A DNA stretch of 43,342 bases from Betaproteobacteria bacterium (GCA_016873935.1 VGVT01000020.1:1-43342); one strand, 5' to 3'; counted from the first letter of the stretch, positions 8,318-17,150 are shown. Notes: a model not told the origin generated them from the letters alone. Numbers and translations: made by a program.

Positions 8318-9520
8318 TCAGCCGTAGCTCAAGCCCATCGCCTCGCGCACGTCGCGCATGGTCTCCCGCGCCAGATCACGCGCCTTTTCGCAACCGTCGG
8401 CGATGATGTTGCGCACGGTGTCGGGGTCCTCGGTGAGGGCGCGGGCGCGTTCCTGGATGGGCGCGAGTTCCCTCAGCATGGCGTCGATCACCGGCTGCTT
8501 GCAGTCCAGGCAGCCGATACCGGCGCTGACGCAGCCCTGGCGCACCCAATCGCGGGTGTCGGCGCCGGAATACACCTCGTGCAGTTGCCACACTGGGCAG
8601 CGCGCGGGGTCGCCGGGGTCGGTGCGTCGCACCCGCGCCGGGTCGGTCGGCATGGTACGGATCTTCTTGATCACCACCTCCGGATCCTCGCGCAGGGCGA
8701 TGGTGTTGCCGTAGGACTTGGACATCTTCTGGCCGTCCAGACCGGGCATCTTCGAGGCTGCGGTGAGCAGGGCCTCGGGCTCGGTGAGGATCATCTTGCC
8801 GCCGCCTTCCAGGTAGCCATAGAGCCGCTCCTTGTCCCCCAGGGACAGGTTCTGGGTTTCGCCCAGCAAGGCCTTGGCGGACTCCAGGGCGGCCTCGTCC
8901 CCCGCCTGCTGGTAGCGGGTGCGCAGTTCCTGGTAGAGCTTGGCCTTCTTGCCGCCCAGCTTCTTCACCGCGGCTTCCGCCTTCTCCTCGTAGCCCGGCT
9001 CCTTGCCGTAGAGGTGGTTGAAACGGCGCGCGATTTCCCGCGCGAATTCGATGTGCGGCACCTGGTCCTCGCCCACGGGCACCTGGTTGGCGCGGTAGAT
9101 GAGGATGTCGGCGGATTGCAGCAGCGGGTAGCCGAGAAAGCCATAGGTGGAGAGATCCTTCTCGGTGAGCTTCTCCTGCTGGTCCTTGTAGGTCGGCACC
9201 CGTTCCAGCCAGCCCAGCGGGGTCATCATGGAGAGCAGCAGGTGGAGCTCGGCGTGCTCGATGACCTGGGACTGGATGAACAGGGTGGCCTTGGCGGGAT
9301 CCACGCCCGCCGCCAGCCAGTCGATGACCATCTGCGAGGTGGCGTCCTCGATGCCCAGCGGATTGTCGTAGTGGGTGGTGAGCGCGTGCCAGTCGGCCAC
9401 GAAGAACAGGCATTCGTAGTCGTGCTGGAGCTTGATCCAGTTTTTCAGGACGCCGTGGTAGTGGCCCAGGTGGAGGCTGCCCGTGGGGCGCATGCCGGAG
9501 AGGACTCGATCCGCGTACAT
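8318..9520 (-). CDS. trpS: Tryptophanyl-tRNA synthetase
   Basis: A class I aminoacyl-tRNA synthetase that charges tRNA-Trp with tryptophan in the cytoplasm. The 400-aa chain has the HIGH-type signature as GSLHLGHYHG (about 14-23) and the KMSKS loop as GLDGQKMSKSYGN in the second half. It is longer than the roughly 330-aa E. coli enzyme. The extra length is a lysine-rich insertion around residues 175-235, a variant I associate with betaproteobacterial TrpS. The ATG start has GGAAAA upstream. It follows the M50 protease gene by 10 bases on the same strand and is probably cotranscribed with the trpH-yciO-M50 genes. Confidence 0.96.
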   Translation of the reverse strand: MYADRVLSGMRPTGSLHLGHYHGVLKNWIKLQHDYECLFFVADWHALTTHYDNPLGIEDATSQMVIDWLAAGVDPAKATLFIQSQVIEHAELHLLLSMMTPLGWLERVPTYKDQQEKLTEKDLSTYGFLGYPLLQSADILIYRANQVPVGEDQVPHIEFAREIARRFNHLYGKEPGYEEKAEAAVKKLGGKKAKLYQELRTRYQQAGDEAALESAKALLGETQNLSLGDKERLYGYLEGGGKMILTEPEALLTAASKMPGLDGQKMSKSYGNTIALREDPEVVIKKIRTMPTDPARVRRTDPGDPARCPVWQLHEVYSGADTRDWVRQGCVSAGIGCLDCKQPVIDAMLRELAPIQERARALTEDPDTVRNIIADGCEKARDLARETMRDVREAMGLSYG

Positions 9521-9530
9521 GGGTTTTCCG

Positions 9531-10232
9531 TCAGTTGAGAACGATCTGGATGATGGCCAGCAGCTCCATGTGGCTCATGCCGAACAGGAAGGCCGCGAGG
9601 GCGACCAGGGCATCGATGAGGGGCCAAAGGAAGAAGCCCAGCACGCCCAGGAACATGAGACCAAGCAGGATGAAGATGCCATAGGGCTCGATCCGCGCGA
9701 GGCTGTAAGCCATGCCGCGCGGCAGCAGGCCGACGGCGATGCGACCGCCGTCGAGGGGCGGCAGGGGGATCAGGTTGAGGGCCATGAGCACGGCGTTGAT
9801 GAAGACGCCGGCGCCGCCCATGAGGGCGAGGGGGATGCGGATGCCCTCGGGCAACAGGAAGGCCACCTTGATCATGCCGGCCCAGATCAGCGCCATGAGC
9901 AGGTTGGCGCCGGGACCGGCCGCCGCCACCCAGATCATGTCCTGCCTGGGGCGGCGCAGGTTGTTGAAGTTGACCGGCACCGGCTTGGCCCAGCCGAACA
10001 GGATGCCGCCGCCGCCGGCCAGCTTGGACAGCAGCAGGATGGCGATGGGCACGAGGATGGTGCCGACCAGGTCGATGTGGCGCAGCGGATTCAGGCTGAT
10101 GCGACCCTGCATCTGCGCGGTGCGGTCGCCGAAGCGCAGGGCGGCGTAGCCGTGCGCCGCCTCGTGCAGGGTGATGGCGAACACCACCGGCAGCGCGAAC
10201 ACGGTGATCTTCTGGATGAGGTTCAGTTCCAT
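9531..10232 (-). CDS. Site-2 protease family (M50) membrane metalloprotease
   Basis: A 233-aa integral inner-membrane zinc protease homologue. The zinc motif HEAAH (residues 23-27) sits in the first hydrophobic segment, and the third-ligand motif NLIPLPPLDGGR lies near 158-169 in a later segment. About five to six membrane helices are visible. It lacks the PDZ domain of RseP, so it belongs to the short M50 group whose substrates are mostly unknown. It follows yciO by 4 bases and precedes trpS. This order (trpH, yciO, M50, trpS) is one I know from betaproteobacteria. Confidence 0.9.
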   Translation of the reverse strand: MELNLIQKITVFALPVVFAITLHEAAHGYAALRFGDRTAQMQGRISLNPLRHIDLVGTILVPIAILLLSKLAGGGGILFGWAKPVPVNFNNLRRPRQDMIWVAAAGPGANLLMALIWAGMIKVAFLLPEGIRIPLALMGGAGVFINAVLMALNLIPLPPLDGGRIAVGLLPRGMAYSLARIEPYGIFILLGLMFLGVLGFFLWPLIDALVALAAFLFGMSHMELLAIIQIVLN

Positions 10233-10236
10233 CGCG

Positions 10237-10863
10237 TCATTCCAGCCCCAGCAGGGCGGGATCCCCCAGCCCGCGCCGGATGATGGACGGCACCTTGTCG
10301 GTGAGGTCCACCACGGTACTCGGGGTGAGGCCGCAATGGCCGCCGTCGATGATGACGTCCACCGCGTGGCACAGGCGTTCGTCCACTTCCCAGGGATCGG
10401 ACAGCGGATATTCGTCGCCGGGCAGGTGCAGGGTGGCCGACAGCAGGGGCTCGTCCAGCTCGGTGAGCAGGGCGTGCGCGATGGGATTCGAGGGCACGCG
10501 CAGGCCGATGGTGTTGCGCCGCGTCCACAGGCGTCGCGGCGCCTCCTTGGTGGCTTCGAGGATGAAGGTGAAGGGCCCCGGCGTGCCGTGCTTCATCAGG
10601 CGGTACTGCACGTTGTCGACGCGGGCGTAACGGGCCACTTCGGAGAGATCGCGGCAGACCAGGGTGAGGAAGTGGCGGTCGTCGATCTGGCGGATCTCGC
10701 GCAGGCGCTCCATGGCCTTCTTGTCGTCCAGGCGGCAGCCCAGGGCGTAGCAGGAATCGGAGGGATAGGCGATCACCCCGCCCTTGCGCACGACCTCCAC
10801 GGCCTGGCGGATGAGGCGCGCCTGCGGGTTGTCGGCATGGATGCTGAGGAACAGGCTCACCAT
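10237..10863 (-). CDS. yciO: YciO-type Sua5/YrdC/YwlC family protein
   Basis: About 208 aa, belonging to the threonylcarbamoyl-AMP synthase fold family and closest to E. coli YciO: matching segments include IHADNPQ, VRKGGVIAYPSDSCYALGC, GTPGPFTFILEATKE and LRVPSNPIAHALL. TsaC/Sua5 proteins make the precursor for tRNA t6A37; whether YciO does so physiologically is unsettled. An ATG at 10872 is also in frame, but the ATG at 10863 overlaps the trpH stop codon (coupled start) and matches the length of YciO, so it is preferred. Confidence 0.9.
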   Translation of the reverse strand: MVSLFLSIHADNPQARLIRQAVEVVRKGGVIAYPSDSCYALGCRLDDKKAMERLREIRQIDDRHFLTLVCRDLSEVARYARVDNVQYRLMKHGTPGPFTFILEATKEAPRRLWTRRNTIGLRVPSNPIAHALLTELDEPLLSATLHLPGDEYPLSDPWEVDERLCHAVDVIIDGGHCGLTPSTVVDLTDKVPSIIRRGLGDPALLGLE

Positions 10864-11687
10864 TGGCTCCACAGCGGACGGCAGCGCGCCGGCAGGGACT
10901 CCAGGCGGCCCAGTTCGCGCCCGCCTTCGCCCGGCGCATGGAAATCGGAACCGACCGAGGCGGCCAGGTCGAACTCCTCCGCCAGCCCGGCGAACACCGG
11001 CACCTGGTCGGGCGTGTGGCTGCCGGTGACCACCTCGATGGCGTCACCGCCCAGGTGCTTGAACTCGGACAGCAGCAGGCGCATCTTCTCGCGCCCCATC
11101 TGGTAGCGCCCCGGATGCGCCAGCACGGAGAAGCCGCCGGCGGCGCGGATCCACAGCAGCGCTTCCGCCAGGCCGGCCCATTCGTGCGGGGCGTAGCCCG
11201 GCTTGCCCTTCACCAGGTACTTCCTGAACACGGTCTTGACGTCCTTCACCACGCCGCGCTCCACCAGGAAACGGGCGAAGTGGGTGCGGCCGATGAGGGC
11301 GGGGTTGCCGGCGAACCGGTAGGCCCCCTCCAGGGCGCCATGGATGCCCATGCGCGCCAACTCGTCGGCCATGCGGCGCGCGCGTTCGGCGCGGCCGTCG
11401 CGGTTGCGCGCGAGTCCGCTGCTCAGGACGGGATCATCGGGGTCGACGCGCAAACCGACGATGTGCACGGTATGGCCGCCCCAGGTCACGGAAATCTCCA
11501 CGCCGTGCACGAGCCGGATGCCGAACTCCGCCGCCGCCGCATCCGCTTCCTCGAGGCCGCGCAGCTCGTCGTGATCGGTCAGGGCGAGCACGCCCACGCC
11601 CATGGCGGCGGCCCGTTCCACCAGTTGCCGGGGCGCGAGCACCCCGTCGGAGGCGGTGGAATGGCAGTGCAGATCGTAAACGGTCAT
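10857..11687 (-). CDS. trpH: PHP-domain 3',5'-nucleotide / RNase AM-like phosphoesterase
   Basis: A 276-aa PHP-family metal-dependent phosphoesterase like E. coli YciV (TrpH/RnaseAM), which hydrolyses 3',5'-bisphosphonucleotides and trims RNA 5' ends. Motifs include DLHCHSTASDG (5-15), LALTDHDEL (about 38-46), GVEISVTW and VLAHPGRY. GSDFHAPGE near the C-terminus completes the metal site. The frame is open far upstream, but ATG 11687 places the first PHP motif at residue 5 as usual, and a promoter lies 59 bases upstream. It overlaps yciO by 7 bases; the trpH-yciO pairing is also found in E. coli. Confidence 0.93.
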   Translation of the reverse strand: MTVYDLHCHSTASDGVLAPRQLVERAAAMGVGVLALTDHDELRGLEEADAAAAEFGIRLVHGVEISVTWGGHTVHIVGLRVDPDDPVLSSGLARNRDGRAERARRMADELARMGIHGALEGAYRFAGNPALIGRTHFARFLVERGVVKDVKTVFRKYLVKGKPGYAPHEWAGLAEALLWIRAAGGFSVLAHPGRYQMGREKMRLLLSEFKHLGGDAIEVVTGSHTPDQVPVFAGLAEEFDLAASVGSDFHAPGEGGRELGRLESLPARCRPLWSQW

Positions 11688-11745
11688 GGATTGAGCCTGT
11701 TTCAGCGGCAATGAAATAGGCTTCAAGGTTGAGGAATGGCTGGGA

Positions 11746-11754
11746 ATCATAGCA
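11746..11754 (-). promoter_or_regulatory. Extended -10 promoter for the trpH operon
   Basis: The minus strand reads TTTTGCTATGAT, an extended -10 box (TGCTATGAT), 59 bases upstream of the trpH ATG in the trpH/yciB divergent spacer. No good -35 is seen, which extended -10 promoters tolerate. Confidence 0.5.
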
Positions 11755-11795
11755 AAATGCCCGTCGCCCTCCCCCGCTGCCACTCGCCCCCGCCT

Positions 11796-12401
11796 GTGAA
11801 AATCCTGTTCGATCTGTTCCCCATCATCCTGTTCTTCGTCGCCTACCAGCTCGGCGAGAAGAATCCGGAAGCCGCCGCCGCCTGGCTCTCCGCCTTCGGC
11901 ATCAGCCTGGAAAGCGGCGACAAGCCAGGCGTGTTCCTCGCCACCCTGGTGGCCATCCTCGCCACCTTCGTGCAGATCGGCTGGGTCTGGCTGCGGCATC
12001 GCAAGGTGGAGACCATGCTGTGGATCTCACTGATCCTCATCGTGGTATTCGGCGGCGCCACCCTGCTGCTGCACGACGAAGCCTTCATCAAGTGGAAGCC
12101 CACCGTGCTCTACTGGCTGTTCGCCCTCACCCTGGGTCTGGCGCCCATCCTGTTCGAGCGCAACCTGATCCGCCTGATGATGCAGAAGCAGGTCAGCCTG
12201 CCCGACGAGGTTTGGGCCCGCCTCAACCTCGGTTGGGCCGGCTTCTTCACCTTCATGGGCATCGCCAACCTGTGGGTGGCGATGACCTTCTCCACCGACG
12301 CCTGGGTGAACTTCAAGATGTTCGGCTCGCTGGGCCTGATGCTGCTGTTCATCGTCGCGCAGACCTTCTACCTGTCGAAGCACATCAAGGAAGAGCCGTG
12401 A
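11796..12401 (+). CDS. yciB: Inner membrane-spanning protein YciB (septation protein A family)
   Basis: A 201-aa polytopic inner-membrane protein of the YciB/IspZ/IspA family, linked to septation and envelope integrity. The N-terminus [20 protein letters not shown] is diagnostic. Five hydrophobic segments are visible, and there is a conserved-looking [13 protein letters not shown]. The start is the GTG at 11796; an upstream in-frame ATG at 11736 would add a non-hydrophobic tail not found in the family. The stop overlaps the next GTG start by 4 bases, so translation is probably coupled to the YciI gene. Confidence 0.92.
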   Translation: MKILFDLFPIILFFVAYQLGEKNPEAAAAWLSAFGISLESGDKPGVFLATLVAILATFVQIGWVWLRHRKVETMLWISLILIVVFGGATLLLHDEAFIKWKPTVLYWLFALTLGLAPILFERNLIRLMMQKQVSLPDEVWARLNLGWAGFFTFMGIANLWVAMTFSTDAWVNFKMFGSLGLMLLFIVAQTFYLSKHIKEEP

Positions 12402-12703
12402 ACCTGTATTACGCCATCGTCGGCGAGGATGTCGCAGGCAGCCTGGACAAGCGCCTGGCCGCCCGCCCCGCCCATCTGCAACGCCTCAACAAGCTGAAGG
12501 ACGAAGGCCGCCTGCTGCTGGCCGGCCCCTTCCCCGCCATCGACAGTCCGGACCCGGGGCCGGCAGGCTTTTCCGGCAGCCTCATCGTCGCCGCCTTCGA
12601 CAGCCTGGAAGCCGCGCAAGCCTGGGCCGAAGCCGATCCCTACGTGGCCGCCGGGGTCTACGCGCAAGTCAGCGTCAAACCGTTCAAGCGGGTGCTGCCG
12701 TGA
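12398..12703 (+). CDS. yciI: YciI family protein
   Basis: A 101-aa protein of the YciI-like fold (dimeric alpha/beta barrel, actinorhodin-biosynthesis-like). It starts [20 protein letters not shown] and contains the family-typical [20 protein letters not shown] and [13 protein letters not shown]. The biochemical role is unknown in the family, though a His/Asp pair is often proposed as catalytic. The GTG start overlaps the yciB stop, and its own stop overlaps the bolA-like start by 4 bases, giving a translationally coupled yciB-yciI-bolA run. Confidence 0.9.
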   Translation: MNLYYAIVGEDVAGSLDKRLAARPAHLQRLNKLKDEGRLLLAGPFPAIDSPDPGPAGFSGSLIVAAFDSLEAAQAWAEADPYVAAGVYAQVSVKPFKRVLP

Positions 12704-12966
12704 ACGCCACCATCGAAGCGATGAAAGCCCGCCTCGCCGCCCTGCAACCCGAGCACCTGGAAATCATCGACGAATCCGCCTTGCATGCCGGCCACGCCGG
12801 CGCCCGTGGCGGCGGTGGCCATTACCAGCTCACCCTGGTTTCGCCGGCGTTCTCCGGCCTCAATGCCCTGGCCCGTCACCGCCTGGTCTATCAGACCCTG
12901 GGCGATCTGATGCAAGGTCCCATCCACGCCCTTTCCATCACCGCACTGGCGCCGGGCGAGTTGTGA
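12700..12966 (+). CDS. BolA family protein
   Basis: An 88-aa BolA/IbaG-type protein. BolA proteins bind monothiol glutaredoxins and Fe-S clusters and can affect transcription. Recognisable segments are [13 protein letters not shown] (about 20-32), [17 protein letters not shown], and [20 protein letters not shown] with the conserved RHR-type helix. GTG start overlapping yciI. Its place upstream of a periplasmic parvulin is conserved in betaproteobacteria as far as I recall. Confidence 0.92.
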   Translation: MNATIEAMKARLAALQPEHLEIIDESALHAGHAGARGGGGHYQLTLVSPAFSGLNALARHRLVYQTLGDLMQGPIHALSITALAPGEL

Positions 12967-13043
12967 GCTCGCGCCGGAACTCCACGCCGGGCCCCGACTC
13001 CATGTCCGCACCCCGCTTTTTCTCTCCCAACCCTGAGACTTCC

Positions 13044-13850
13044 ATGAAAAAGATCCTGCTCCTGTCCGCCCTTCTTTCCTGCAACGTTCTGGCGGCGGAG
13101 CCGTCCGCGCCGCCCGCCCAGGCCCCGGCCAAGCCACCCATCGCCGTGGTCAACGGTGTGGCCGTGCCGGCGGTCTACGCCAATTTCGTGCGTCAGGGCC
13201 GACTGTCCCGAGGCGCCAACCCCGAGGCCCTCACCGAGGAGTCCATCCGCGACGCCCTCATCACCGTCGAACTGCTGTCGCAGGAAGCGGCGCACAAGGG
13301 CCTGGACAAGAACGCGCTGGTGATGGCCGCGCTCGAATACCAGAGAAAGGACATCCTGGCCCAGGCCGCGATTGACCAATACCTCGGCCGCAACCCGATC
13401 GGCGAAGAGGTCGTCAAGGCCGAATACGACAAGGCCAAGGTCCAGGCCGGCGGCGATGAATACCGTGTCCGTCACATCCTGGTGGGCAGCGAGAAGGAGG
13501 CCAAAGACCTCATCACCCGGCTCACCACCGGCAAGAAGACCAAGTTCGAGGACGAGGCCAAGAAACTCTCCAAGGACGCCAGCGCCGACAACGGCGGCGA
13601 CCTCGGCTGGGTGCTGCCCGCCAACCTGGTGCCGGAATTTGCCAACGCCATGACCAAGCTGAAAAAAGGCCAGATCAGCAGGGCGCCGGTGAAAACCCAG
13701 TTCGGCTGGCACGTCATCCGCCTGGACGACATGCGCACCCTCGACTTCCCCACCTTCGACAAGCTGAAGGGGCAGATCGTCCGGCAAATGCAGCAGCAGC
13801 AACTGCGCAGGTTCGTGCAGGAACTGCGCGCCACCGCCAAGGTGGAATAA
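13044..13850 (+). CDS. Periplasmic parvulin-type peptidyl-prolyl isomerase
   Basis: A 268-aa PpiC/SurA/PrsA-like chaperone. Residues 1-18 are a signal peptide (MKKILLLSALLSCNVLAA) and the mature part begins with a Pro/Ala-rich stretch. A SurA-N-like helical region (about 45-125) precedes the parvulin domain (about 135-235): EYRVRHILVGSEKEA, DNGGDLGWV, VPEFANAM, and FGWHVIRLDD are the typical strands. It probably assists folding of exported proteins. The frame is open from 12963, but only the ATG at 13044 puts the signal peptide at the N-terminus. It follows the bolA-like gene by 77 bases. Confidence 0.9.
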   Translation: MKKILLLSALLSCNVLAAEPSAPPAQAPAKPPIAVVNGVAVPAVYANFVRQGRLSRGANPEALTEESIRDALITVELLSQEAAHKGLDKNALVMAALEYQRKDILAQAAIDQYLGRNPIGEEVVKAEYDKAKVQAGGDEYRVRHILVGSEKEAKDLITRLTTGKKTKFEDEAKKLSKDASADNGGDLGWVLPANLVPEFANAMTKLKKGQISRAPVKTQFGWHVIRLDDMRTLDFPTFDKLKGQIVRQMQQQQLRRFVQELRATAKVE

Positions 13851-13893
13851 GGCCGAAACACCCGGTTGCCGGCCTGGTGCCGGCTACCGCCAC

Positions 13894-14403
13894 CTACCCC
13901 AGCACGGCCGGCACATCCGGCAGTTCGTTGGCGCCGCCGCCGGCGGCCGGGTACACCTGCCGCAGCAGGGCATCGACACGGGCGATGCCGGTCAGGGCGC
14001 CGGCCTCGAATTCGCCGCGGCGGAAATGTGTTTCCATCTCCCGGCAGATGGCCTCCCATGCCGCCGCCCCCACGCGGGCGCTGACGCCCCGGTCGGCGAC
14101 GATCTCGACATCATGGTCGGCCAGCAGCAGGTAGATGAGCACGCCGTTGTTGTCGGCGGTATCCCAGACGCGCAGATCGGAGAACACCTGTACCGACCGT
14201 TCGCGCGCGGTGACGCCGCGCAGCAGCGGCAGGAAGTCGAGGGCGGCCTCCACCACGAAGCGGATCTCGCCGCCGTGCCCCGTTTCGGATCGCGCCACGG
14301 CCTCGCCGATGCGCGCCATGGCGGCGGCGTCGAACAGCCGGCGCACGCGCCAGGCGGGCTGCAAGAGATGGCGCAGAAGACGCGGCAAAGTGGAATTCGT
14401 CAT
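13894..14403 (-). CDS. TPM-domain protein (short, cytosolic type)
   Basis: A 169-aa protein with a TPM (TLP18.3/Psb32/MOLO-1) fold. Typical pieces are RIGEAVARSETGHGGEIRFV, RVWDTADNNGVLIYLLLADH (about 80-100) and VEIVADRGVSARVG. There is no signal peptide, unlike its upstream neighbour. In many proteobacteria two TPM genes follow a lemA gene; no lemA is present here. The ATG start lies only 6 bases beyond a 143-bp MITE-like repeat, and no Shine-Dalgarno sequence is visible, so expression may have been altered by that element. The frame could extend into the repeat to 14511, which I consider spurious. Confidence 0.82.
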   Translation of the reverse strand: MTNSTLPRLLRHLLQPAWRVRRLFDAAAMARIGEAVARSETGHGGEIRFVVEAALDFLPLLRGVTARERSVQVFSDLRVWDTADNNGVLIYLLLADHDVEIVADRGVSARVGAAAWEAICREMETHFRRGEFEAGALTGIARVDALLRQVYPAAGGGANELPDVPAVLG

Positions 14404-14409
14404 GCCGTC

Positions 14410-14552
14410 AGAGCCTGTGAAGAAATCGTAGCGAGCGGCCCGAGTGCAAGGCGGACGGAGCGCAGCGACGAGACATATCAAATCGATAGGCGAGGAGCGA
14501 GCACCGCCCAACGCAGCAATCGGGACACGCAGTAGATTTATTCACAGGCTCT
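14410..14552. repeat. MITE-like element with 17-bp terminal inverted repeats
   Basis: The left end agagcctgtgaagaaat (14410-14426) is the reverse complement of the right end atttattcacaggctct (14536-14552) at 16 of 17 positions. The 143-bp element holds no gene and fills almost the whole gap between the two TPM genes. Its size, inverted ends and lack of coding sequence fit a miniature inverted-repeat or dispersed intergenic element. No clear target-site duplication was seen. Confidence 0.6.
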
Positions 14553-14556
14553 CACT

Positions 14557-15411
14557 CTACCAACGCCCGGAGGCGCCGCCTCCGCCGAAACCGCCGCCGC
14601 CCCCGCCGAATCCACCCGAACGCCCGCCACCACGACCACCTCCGGCGCCGATGATGTTGGAAATGCCGATCAGGGTCAGCACGAATACCAGCACTCCGAC
14701 GACCGCGCCGACGCCCAGACTGCCGAGCAGCCACCAGGCGCCGAGGAAGGCCACTCCCCCCGCCACGGCGGCGCCGATCAGCGCGCCGAAAAGCGCGCGC
14801 AGGATGCCGCCGACCACGAAAATGAACATCATCGCCAGGGACAGCGCGTCATCCCCGGACACCCCCGCATCCGCGCCCGGCGCCGGCGGCAGGGCCTCGC
14901 CCTCGACGAGCCGGATGAGCGCTTGCGCGCCGGCCTCGACGCCGCCGGAAAAATCCCCCTCTCGGAAACGCGGAACGATGCTCTCCTCGATGACGCGCTG
15001 GGCCACCGCGTCGGGGATTGCGCCCTCGAGGCCGTAACCCACCTCGATGCGCAGCGCCCGGTCGTCCTTGGCCACCAGCAGCAGGACGCCGTCGTCGACG
15101 CCCTTGCGGCCGAGCTTCCAGGTTTCGGCGACGCCCAGGCCGAACTGTTCGATGCTCTCGGGTTGCGTGGTCGGCACCAGCAGCACGGCGATCTGGCTGC
15201 CCTTGGCCTGTTCCAGCTCGCGCAGGCGGTTTTCCAGCGAGGCGCGGGTGGCCTCGTCGAGGCTGCCGGTGAGGTCGGTGACCCGGCTCTGCAAGGGCGG
15301 TACCGCCACCTGCGCCCAGGCCGCGGCATGGCTCATGGCCAGGCTCAGCGCCAGACAGGCGAGCAGCCAGCGGAAAACCGGGGCGATACGTGCGACGGTG
15401 GATGCGGACAA
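14557..15411 (-). CDS. TPM-domain membrane protein with glycine-rich C-terminus (YgcG-like)
   Basis: About 284 aa. A signal peptide (about 10-36, ending AAAWA) leads into a periplasmic TPM domain (about 40-180) containing QIAVLLVPTTQPESIEQFGL, GVDDGVLLLVAKDDRALRIE and VGYGLEGAIPD. Two or more hydrophobic helices follow (about 200-255), then a Gly/Arg-rich tail ending GGGGASGRW. The frame is open for 2.5 kb upstream, but the domain needs a start near the signal peptide. A TTG at 15411 with GGAG 6 bases before it is the best candidate, since no suitable ATG or GTG is present. The role is unclear; TPM proteins are linked to membrane and photosystem maintenance. Confidence 0.8.
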   Translation of the reverse strand: MSASTVARIAPVFRWLLACLALSLAMSHAAAWAQVAVPPLQSRVTDLTGSLDEATRASLENRLRELEQAKGSQIAVLLVPTTQPESIEQFGLGVAETWKLGRKGVDDGVLLLVAKDDRALRIEVGYGLEGAIPDAVAQRVIEESIVPRFREGDFSGGVEAGAQALIRLVEGEALPPAPGADAGVSGDDALSLAMMFIFVVGGILRALFGALIGAAVAGGVAFLGAWWLLGSLGVGAVVGVLVFVLTLIGISNIIGAGGGRGGGRSGGFGGGGGGFGGGGASGRW

Positions 15412-15502
15412 ACCGGGCTCCGAAACGATGACGGGCGGCCGGGCGCTCGGACGCCGGCCCGCCTCCAGGGCATTATCCTGAGCCCCCGCCGGTGCGCAAG
15501 GC

Positions 15503-15512
15503 TGGCTATCAT
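15503..15512 (+). promoter_or_regulatory. Extended -10 promoter for the HD-GYP gene
   Basis: TGGCTATCAT is an extended -10 box 29 bases before the ATG at 15541, in the spacer divergent from the TPM gene. No clear -35 is visible. Confidence 0.35.
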
Positions 15513-15540
15513 GGGCTCCCGTCCGGCAACGAGGCACGTC

Positions 15541-17112
15541 ATGGATGTCCGCCCCCAGCTCGATCAACTGGAACGCCTGAACGCCATCGGCGTGGCCCTG
15601 TCGCGCGAGGAGAACATCGACCATCTGCTGGAACAGATCCTGCTCTCCGCCATGCAGCTCACGCATGCCGACGCGGGCACCGTCTACCGCGTCAACGCGG
15701 CACGCGCCCTGGAGTTCGCCATCCTCGTCAACCGCAGCCTCGGCCTGCGCCTGGGCGGCCGCCAGGGCGGCGAGATCGACCTGCCGGACATACCCCTGTT
15801 CGACGCCGACGGGCGGCCCAACGACCGCATGGTGGCGGCGCACGCCGCGGCCCGGCAGAAGACCGTGCACATCGACGACGTCGACCGCGCCGAGGGATTC
15901 GATTTCTCCGGCACGCGCGAATTCAACCGGCGCACCGGCTATGTCTCCCGCGCCTTCCTCACCGTCCCTCTCATCGACCATCACCGCGAAACCATCGGCG
16001 TGTTGCAGCTCATCAACGCCCTCGACCCCGACAGCGGCGCCATCCGCGGCTTCACCGAGGAGGAACGGCGGCTGGCCGAGTCGCTCGCCTCGCAGGCCGC
16101 CATCGCCTATACCAAGCGGCGGCTCATCGACCAACTGGAGGAGTTGTTCGAAGCCCTGGTGAACCTGGTCAACACCGCCATCGACGAGAAATCCCCCTAC
16201 ACCAGCAAGCACTGCGAACGCGTGCCGGTGCTCACCATGATGATCGCCGAGGCCGCCCACCGCGCGACAAGCGGTCCGCTCGCGGACTTCCGCATGGACG
16301 ACCGCGACCGTCGCGAACTGCGCGTCGCCGCCCTCATGCACGACTGCGGCAAGATCACCACGCCGGTGCACGTGATGGACAAGGCCACCAAGCTGCAAAC
16401 CCTGTGCGACCGCATCCATCTGCTCGACACCCGCTTCGAGGTGCTGCGCCGGGACGCCGACATCGCCCGTCTGCAAGCGCTGCTGCAACGGCCCGGCGAG
16501 CGCGAAAGCATCGAGGCCGACTACCGCGCGCGCCTCGCGAGCCTGGACGCGGACCGGGACTTCCTGCGCCGCTGCAACCTCGGCGGCGAGACCATGGCGG
16601 CGGCCGACCAGGAACGCGTCTCGCGCATCGCCGGCGAGCGCTGGCGCGACGCCGACGGGGTCGAGCAAGCCTTCCTCACGGCCGACGAGGAAGCTTGCCT
16701 GCGCATTCCCAAGGGCACCCTCACCGAGGCCGAGCGCGAGGTCATCAACCACCACATCGTCGCCACCGTGCGCATGCTGGAGGCGTTGCCCTGGCCCCGC
16801 CACCTGCGGCGCGTGCCGGAATTCGCCGGCGGCCACCACGAGCGCGTCGACGGCAAGGGTTATCCGAAAGGGCTCACCGGCGCGCAGATGTCGGTGCAGG
16901 CGCGCGCCATGGCCATCGCCGACATCTTCGAGGCCCTCACCGCCTGCGACCGCCCCTACAAGCAGGCCAAGCCGGTCTCCGCCTGCCTGGACATCATGCG
17001 TCGCATGGCGGAGGAAGGTCACATCGACCCCGACCTCTTCGCCGTGTTCCTGGCGGAGGACATCCCCATGGCTTACGCGCGCGAGCACCTGCCGCCCGAA
17101 CAGTGGAGCTGA
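15541..17112 (+). CDS. GAF/HD-GYP domain protein, probable c-di-GMP phosphodiesterase
   Basis: A 523-aa soluble regulator. A GAF sensor domain (about 15-190) is followed by an HD-GYP domain (about 205-500), a family that hydrolyses cyclic di-GMP. The metal-binding HD pair is at 267-268 (ALMHDCGKITTP), and the GYP signature lies in GHHERVDGKGYPKG at 431-444, with HH at 404-405. About 110 residues, rich in Arg/Asp/Glu and probably helical, separate the HD segment from the second histidine cluster; this spacing is longer than in compact HD-GYP domains. The ATG is preceded by GAGG. It lies 81 bases upstream of the TIR operon but looks independent of it. Confidence 0.9.
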   Translation: MDVRPQLDQLERLNAIGVALSREENIDHLLEQILLSAMQLTHADAGTVYRVNAARALEFAILVNRSLGLRLGGRQGGEIDLPDIPLFDADGRPNDRMVAAHAAARQKTVHIDDVDRAEGFDFSGTREFNRRTGYVSRAFLTVPLIDHHRETIGVLQLINALDPDSGAIRGFTEEERRLAESLASQAAIAYTKRRLIDQLEELFEALVNLVNTAIDEKSPYTSKHCERVPVLTMMIAEAAHRATSGPLADFRMDDRDRRELRVAALMHDCGKITTPVHVMDKATKLQTLCDRIHLLDTRFEVLRRDADIARLQALLQRPGERESIEADYRARLASLDADRDFLRRCNLGGETMAAADQERVSRIAGERWRDADGVEQAFLTADEEACLRIPKGTLTEAEREVINHHIVATVRMLEALPWPRHLRRVPEFAGGHHERVDGKGYPKGLTGAQMSVQARAMAIADIFEALTACDRPYKQAKPVSACLDIMRRMAEEGHIDPDLFAVFLAEDIPMAYAREHLPPEQWS

Positions 17113-17150
17113 AAGCCGCGCCGCGCGCGCATGCCGATTTCCACACGGGC

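Noticed and set aside
15412-17088. Upstream extension of the TPM membrane protein frame to 843 aa
   Set aside because: This part is antisense to the HD-GYP gene, and the signal peptide places the true start near 15411.
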